45,353 bases of DNA. Source: GCA-003244245 sp036266995 (GTDB taxonomy: Bacteria > Actinomycetota > Actinomycetes > Mycobacteriales > Pseudonocardiaceae). Below the pieces are notes generated by a model. That model was not told where the DNA came from and made no database searches. It saw only the letters and a list, made by a program, of their open reading frames with translations. Both the position numbers and the translations under genes were made by a program. The DNA lies in assembly GCA_036266995.1 (NCBI GenBank), contig DATAWX010000053.1, positions 1-45,353 on the forward strand. Direction: 5' to 3'. Every line of letters starts with the position of its first letter. The stretch's first letter is position 1. Positions 41,373-45,353 of this stretch are shown here, piece after piece.

Positions 41373-41669
41373 ATGGCGTCTAGTCATGACCGCGCACAGC
41401 GCAGAGCTGACTCCAGCGTCGCGTCACCCATCAGCGTCCGTGCTTCCTCCGGCGCTGAGGCTGTGGTGGTCCTCGATACGGTCACCAACGACGATTCCGC
41501 CCGCCGCCGCGCGGACGACCTGGACGCCGAGGCCGCTTACTACCGCTACCGGGCGATCCAGGAGGAGCTGGCCCTGGGCCCTGGCTACTACGTCGACCTG
41601 CTCCGGGGCATTGCTACCAACCAGGCCGCGATGGCGCAGCGGATACGGACCGGGAATGCAGCGACGTGA
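41373..41669 (+). CDS. Hypothetical protein
   Basis: This 98-residue protein starts at ATG 41373 with GGGGAG upstream; the frame extends to 41286 but without a better site. It contains a Ser/Ala-rich N-terminal part, then DDLDAEAAYYRYRAIQEELA and YYVDLLRGIATNQAAMAQRI, mostly helical. No known domain. The stop overlaps the start of a 28-codon frame in TGATG. Confidence 0.55.
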   Translation: MASSHDRAQRRADSSVASPISVRASSGAEAVVVLDTVTNDDSARRRADDLDAEAAYYRYRAIQEELALGPGYYVDLLRGIATNQAAMAQRIRTGNAAT

Positions 41670-41755
41670 TGAGCGCCCCAGAGATCCGGCTAGGCGACCC
41701 CTACCGCAACCCGCCTCGCCACTTCCCTGATCGCCACCCGCCGTCCCCTGGCTGA
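41669..41755 (+). CDS. Possible 28-residue protein coupled to the upstream gene
   Basis: ATG 41669 overlaps the previous stop by one base (TGATG). The product MSAPEIRLGDPYRNPPRHF followed by a Pro/His end is short and of unknown family. Coupling is the only support. Confidence 0.3.
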   Translation: MSAPEIRLGDPYRNPPRHFPDRHPPSPG

Positions 41756-41907
41756 ACTGATGGAGCTTGGGGCAGGCCTGGCTGATCAGTGTGTAAGAGA
41801 TGGCGGTACGCACCCAAATCAACGCTCTACACGAAAAAGAGGAACAGGCGAAGCCTCTCTGATCCTGGCACGGGGATGGCGGTTGCGTGCTTCTGAGCTG
41901 ACCTGCT

Positions 41908-42165
41908 TCTGCCGCCAGTGGCGACCGCGCATGCCACCGCCTGCCCCGCGGCGGTGACCGCCAGCTCAACCTCGCGCTGCACCTCATCGCGCTCACCCAA
42001 GTGCGGATGCCAGCAAGCTGGGGCCGCGCCTACTGCGACACGAAATCGCCGAGGGCGAGACCTCCAACGAAGCCACGCACTGCCTGAAACGACGCCTGGT
42101 CGATCGCGTCTGGCGGATCATGATCGCCGACGAACGGCGATTAGCGGCGAGCCCGGGAGGACAAT
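41908..42165 (+). mobile_element. C-terminal remnant of an IS110-family transposase
   Basis: The first frame reads AASGDRACHRLPRGGDRQLN and LALHLIALTQVRMPASWGRA, the conserved end of IS110 transposases (GGDRQLN motif). After GACACGAAA one base is missing, and the next frame continues IAEGETSNEATHCLKRRLVD and RVWRIMIADERR. The RuvC-like N-terminal half is absent and no element ends are visible, so it is a relic. Confidence 0.75.
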
Positions 42166-42320
42166 CGGGGGCGGCTCTGCGATCCAGCGCGGCTGGCTCA
42201 ACCCCGAGCGCCAGTTCTTCGGACAAGTCACTTCCCGGACTCACCGGCCGCGACTCTACGACACCGCCGCCGACAGCTTGACAAACACCGCGGCCACCGC
42301 TGGGGGTCCCGGTCCCCTTG

Positions 42321-43037
42321 TTATGAGGTCAAGCTCAGCTGGGGCCGGTGTCGGTGTGGGGGGTTGTGGATGGTGTGGAGGCTGGCGAGGAGGACGTCGA
42401 GGCCGTATTCGAACCGTCCGTGCTGGTGTACGCCGCTGAGGTGGGCGGTGACGGTGGTGATGGAGCGGATCTGTTCGGGTGGCAGCGCGGAGAAGTCTCG
42501 GGCGTCGACACGGCCCATTTGGTGGTAGCCGGCGATGTAGGTGAACAGGGCGAAGAACGCGTTGGCGGCTTCGGGTGGGAAGAATCCGGCGTGGAGGAGG
42601 AGCGCGAGACCCCGTTCCATGATCTTCAGGCTGTGGGGGCCGATCCTGACGTGGGTGCTGTAGACCCGGGCCAGGGTGGGGTGTGCGGTGAGCACGTGGT
42701 GGATGGCGCATCCCAGCGCGCGGAGCTGGGTGGCCCAGTCGCCGGTGAGGGCACCCAGGTCGACCTCGCCGAGCATGAGATCGACCATGAGGTCGATGAG
42801 CTCGTCTTTGTCGCGGACGTGGTGATAGAGGGCCATCGGGGTGACCTGCAGTTCGGTGGCCAGGGCTCGCATGGTCAATGCCGGTAGGCCGTGTTCATCG
42901 ACGAGGCGCAGGGCGGTGCGCACCACCCGGGGGCGGGTCAGGGGTGGTCGCGGCATCTCGTCGTGGCTCGGGTCGATTCCCACCCAGCAGGGGGGCCGGT
43001 CGCGGCGGGTTTGAGAGGTACTCGGCTGATCGATCAC
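42321..43037 (-). CDS. TetR family regulator
   Basis: This 238-residue regulator has an HTH at about 35-80 (LTMRALATELQVTPMALYHH, the TetR signature) and a TetR_C_1-like ligand domain (ARVYSTHVRIGPHSLKIMER, FFALFTYIAGYHQMG). GTG 43037 has GAAAGGA at 6 bp. The N-terminal 28 residues precede the usual start of the fold (MPRPPLTRPRVVR), so an internal start is possible. It is divergent from the sigma-factor gene and may regulate it. Confidence 0.9.
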   Translation of the reverse strand: MIDQPSTSQTRRDRPPCWVGIDPSHDEMPRPPLTRPRVVRTALRLVDEHGLPALTMRALATELQVTPMALYHHVRDKDELIDLMVDLMLGEVDLGALTGDWATQLRALGCAIHHVLTAHPTLARVYSTHVRIGPHSLKIMERGLALLLHAGFFPPEAANAFFALFTYIAGYHQMGRVDARDFSALPPEQIRSITTVTAHLSGVHQHGRFEYGLDVLLASLHTIHNPPHRHRPQLSLTS

Positions 43038-43200
43038 AGTTGATCCTTTCTCGCTGCGCCACCCATCCAGAGCAGCGGAGATACCTCACCCACCAGTGAG
43101 TGACAGCAGACCGCCTTAAATAGGTTGACGCCGTACGCCCTAGCATACAGTGTATATCAAGTTACCGTTGTACACCGAGCTGTGGAGTGGTCATGTCAGC

Positions 43201-43308
43201 GTGCTGCACGACACAAACCCGGTCAGCCCCACCGTGTGCGATGCCCCCCGCGGAGACGGTCCCGGCGCCGAGGAGCTCCCCATCACCACCGGCGGTGGCC
43301 TGCCCTGA
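43201..43308 (+). CDS. Possible 35-residue peptide upstream of the sigma gene
   Basis: From GTG 43201 a 35-codon frame (LHDTNPVSPTVCDAPRGDG, then PGAEELPITTGGGLP) has better third-position GC than the overlapping extension of the sigma-factor frame. It is unlike any family I know. It may be a small gene or leader, or a fragment of a longer ancestral gene. Confidence 0.3.
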   Translation: MLHDTNPVSPTVCDAPRGDGPGAEELPITTGGGLP

Positions 43309-43363
43309 CCCCATCCAGGCACCCGACCCCGCCGGGCGCCCACACCGAACTCGACGCCAACAA

Positions 43364-44065
43364 ATGCACGGTCAAAGCCGTCCGCAACACCGGCTGGCTC
43401 CCAGCGAATCCCCCGCCACCCCGCTCGAGGCCACCACACCGGAAAACACCGAGCTGCTACTGCGGGCCAGCAAGGGTGACCCGGGGGCGTGGAAGGACAT
43501 CCTGCGCCGCTACACCGGCGTGGTGTCCGGGAAGGTCCGCACGTTCGGGCTACAGGAGGCCGACGCGCGCGATGCGGTGCAGATGACCTGGCTGCGGCTT
43601 GCCGAAAACATCCACCGGATACAGCACCCGGAGCGCCTCAGTGGATGGCTGGCCACTACCGCCGCCCGGGAATGCCTGCGCATCCTGCACCAGCGTCAGC
43701 GCACCCCGACGCTTACTGACGCCGTGGTCGACAACCTCGCCGACCCAGCGCCGGGCCCCGAGCAGCACGTCGTCGACGCAGAAACAACCCAGACACTGCA
43801 CATGCTGGTCGCCGAGCTACCACCTCGCCGACGAAAACTGCTGCGGGCACTGTTCACCGATCACCCCCCCTCCTACGCCGAGCTCTCCCGCGCCACCGGA
43901 ATACCCCTGGGCAGCATCGGCCCGACCCGCAACCGGGCCCTGCACCAGCTCCGACAGATGCTCGAAGCCCCTCAACTCGCCCACCACCAGTCGCCCGGCG
44001 ATGAGGCCGCCGCCGACCACTGCCGTCTGCGATCTCCAGGACACCCAGCCAACGTGTTGGAATGA
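43364..44065 (+). CDS. ECF-like sigma-70 family RNA polymerase sigma factor
   Basis: This protein of about 233 residues has region 2 (LLLRASKGDPGAWKDILRRY, ADARDAVQMTWLRLAENIHR, LSGWLATTAARECLRIL) and region 4 (LVAELPPRRRKLLRALFTDH, YAELSRATGIPLGSIGPTRN). The RALHQLRQML end is typical of ECF sigma factors. ATG 43364 is the last start before region 2. The frame is open from ATG 43193, which has GGAG upstream, but that stretch is low-complexity. No anti-sigma gene is visible downstream. It is divergent from a TetR gene. Confidence 0.85.
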   Translation: MHGQSRPQHRLAPSESPATPLEATTPENTELLLRASKGDPGAWKDILRRYTGVVSGKVRTFGLQEADARDAVQMTWLRLAENIHRIQHPERLSGWLATTAARECLRILHQRQRTPTLTDAVVDNLADPAPGPEQHVVDAETTQTLHMLVAELPPRRRKLLRALFTDHPPSYAELSRATGIPLGSIGPTRNRALHQLRQMLEAPQLAHHQSPGDEAAADHCRLRSPGHPANVLE

Positions 44066-44849
44066 GCTCTGCCTGGCGTTTCGGTAGGCGCCCGGGGAAC
44101 CTTGGTCCCCACGCCATACCCCTACTCATAATCTGGTTACTCCGCGGTCAGAACGGTTAGCCCACCAGCAACCTGCGGTCCGTCTCCACTGCGGGTACCG
44201 GGCGTCCACAGCGTCGGACTGCCTCGACCAAGTACGCTCCACCGGCATCTTGGAGAATGCAACAAACCGGGCATTCGCGACCTGCTGCGAGGCTTCTGGG
44301 CGAGCAGGTGGACCAGGTCAGGTGAGCCGATCGCTTAATGCAACAGTGCCGCTGAGCGTCGGTACCGCAGTCGTGCTCGGTCACTGCTGACGGGCCTCGT
44401 TCTCGGGGTGGGGCGGTCTCCCGGCGAGTCCTCCCCGGTCTGGGGATAGGATCCGGCCGCAGCCGTGCATTGCGTCCTACGGATTGGATGCAGCGTGTCG
44501 TCTTTGCGGACAGCGATGGTGACCGCGCGGCTCACATCGGCATGAGCCCGTCGACGACGCGTAGATCTGGGACGCCCACCCGCCCGTCGATGGTCTGTGT
44601 GGACCACCCGGTCTGAGGCTGGCGCAAACCAACCACGGGAGGCGGGGTGCTGCGGCAGGGGCGGAGTGGTCAGGCCACGGGGAGGGCTTCGAAAGCGTGA
44701 TGATCGGCTGCGATAGCGCATAGCTGCTCGTCGCTGGCCCGGGCCTCCGTCAACGCAGCAGACCCCTCGCTCTTGCCATCTGTCCGTAGCGCGATCGCGG
44801 CCAAACCCGGCCCACTGCCGGCAACGCAACAGTCTCGTTCATGGGCTGG
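44066..44849. other. 784 bp without a supportable gene
   Basis: Open frames here have poor codon character and no recognisable domain. A small GGGGA/TCCCC hairpin at 44094-44110 may end the sigma-factor transcript. Otherwise I see no repeats, RNA genes or clear promoters. Confidence 0.5.
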
Positions 44850-45212
44850 TTAGCGGTCAGCCAACTGCTGGTGTAACTGGTCAACCTCGGCCCGCAGCTC
44901 ACCCAACTCGCGGCGGAGCGCCTGGATCGCGACAAGCAGTACGCCGTGAGCATCCACTATCGGGATAGTGGTATCGCCTTTCCCCAGCCCGAAGGCTGCA
45001 TGCCAATCCTGGGCCATTGGGCCCAAGTGGCGCACACCTACAGGCTCCCATCGGTAACGCCATGTCGCCACCGGCAACGCACTCAGCTTGGTCAAGACTT
45101 CAAAGCCGTTGACCGGCTCAGTGTTGATCGATTCGGCGTCGATCGGATCGGTCAGACTATGCGGCCGAGAAGCACGCCGCCCGGCCCACCAATTCCGGAT
45201 GTGGCCGGTCAT
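44850..45212 (-). CDS. S74/tail-fibre chaperone-like small protein
   Basis: This 120-residue protein has the core of an intramolecular chaperone (peptidase S74) domain: VLTKLSALPVATWRYRWEPV, GVRHLGPMAQDWHAAFGLG and DTTIPIVDAHGVLLVAIQAL. A C-terminal coiled coil (ELGELRAEVDQLHQQL) follows. In phage tail spikes this domain trimerises and cuts itself off. Here no spike is attached, and the usual leading SDRRLK segment lies in the overlapping upstream gene. ATG 45212 overlaps that stop in ATGA. Confidence 0.75.
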   Translation of the reverse strand: MTGHIRNWWAGRRASRPHSLTDPIDAESINTEPVNGFEVLTKLSALPVATWRYRWEPVGVRHLGPMAQDWHAAFGLGKGDTTIPIVDAHGVLLVAIQALRRELGELRAEVDQLHQQLADR

Positions 45213-45346
45213 CGGCTCCAATCCACCATCACGACATCCGACTTCAGCCGGCGGTCGCTAAGAAGGGCGGAGACACCTCCAAGAAAAGTCGTGATATCGG
45301 TACCCACGGAAGTGAGAAAAGTGCTGATTACAGTAGTTAAGTCCAT
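45209..45346 (-). CDS. 45-residue protein carrying the SDRRLK start of an S74 domain
   Basis: The frame from ATG 45346 reads MDLTTVISTFLTSVGTDITT, a hydrophobic helix, then FLGGVSALLSDRRLKSDVV and ends MVDWSR. SDRRLKSD is the characteristic first strand of S74 chaperone domains. The rest of that domain is encoded by the next gene, overlapping by 4 nt. Only 7 bp upstream are in the window, so the ribosome-binding site is not visible and a longer start cannot be excluded. Confidence 0.6.
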   Translation of the reverse strand: MDLTTVISTFLTSVGTDITTFLGGVSALLSDRRLKSDVVMVDWSR

Positions 45347-45353
45347 GATGGAT

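Noticed and set aside
44335..44829. 164-residue minus-strand frame
   Set aside because: Arg-rich, no ribosome-binding site, no domain and no conserved-looking segments.

Overview
The window is high-GC DNA from an actinobacterium. I infer the order Pseudonocardiales, though the species cannot be fixed. The grounds are GTG and overlapping start codons, two pairs of Scr1-type XRE/DUF5753 regulators with DUF397 partners, an HspR/HAIR heat-shock circuit, and a gene order that (from memory) parallels the Mycobacterium tuberculosis dcd - Fe-S reductase - dnaK/grpE/dnaJ/hspR - clpB/flavohaemoprotein - pyrE/spoU neighbourhood.

Left part (1-11,300): dCTP deaminase; an HTH plus double Clp-N protein behind a promoter with twin operators; a membrane Fe-S oxidoreductase; the first regulator/DUF397 pair; an exported DUF1800/DUF1501 pair; a lytic transglycosylase; a small P-loop kinase; and two hypothetical proteins. 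Centre (11,300-19,900): the proteostasis core dnaK-grpE-dnaJ-hspR, a type II-like flavohaemoprotein, and clpB, with HAIR sites before dnaK and clpB. From 19,900 to 25,700: a second regulator/DUF397 pair facing a small Cys-rich protein across a palindrome, a membrane protein, and a tandem duplication of DUF418 membrane genes whose first copy is frameshifted. From 25,700 to 32,600: a TetR/FAD-monooxygenase pair with a readable operator and promoter, a chain of overlapping genes SDR-pyrE-trmH-GH76, an antitoxin remnant, a class V aminotransferase and a HAD phosphatase.

From 32,700 to 35,500 lies the most system-like unit: two exported ferritin-like proteins, a lipoprotein cupredoxin and a four-helix membrane protein in one tightly packed operon, closed by a perfect hairpin and facing a tiny Gly/His-rich peptide gene. 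I infer an envelope metal or redox function that I cannot name. A TPM-like protein and a PfpI/DJ-1 protein follow.

The right third (37,500-45,353) is accessory DNA: an HNH (13E12-type) fragment, an internally deleted IS1634-like transposase, an IS110-like C-terminal remnant, a third XRE regulator followed by a string of tiny overlapping genes including an intact/decayed duplicate pair, a TetR regulator, an ECF-like sigma factor, about 800 bp without a supportable gene, and two overlapping genes carrying separate halves of an S74/tail-fibre chaperone domain. A 40-bp palindromic element occurs twice (3785 and 28522), each time at the junction of two consecutive genes and in the same orientation relative to transcription.
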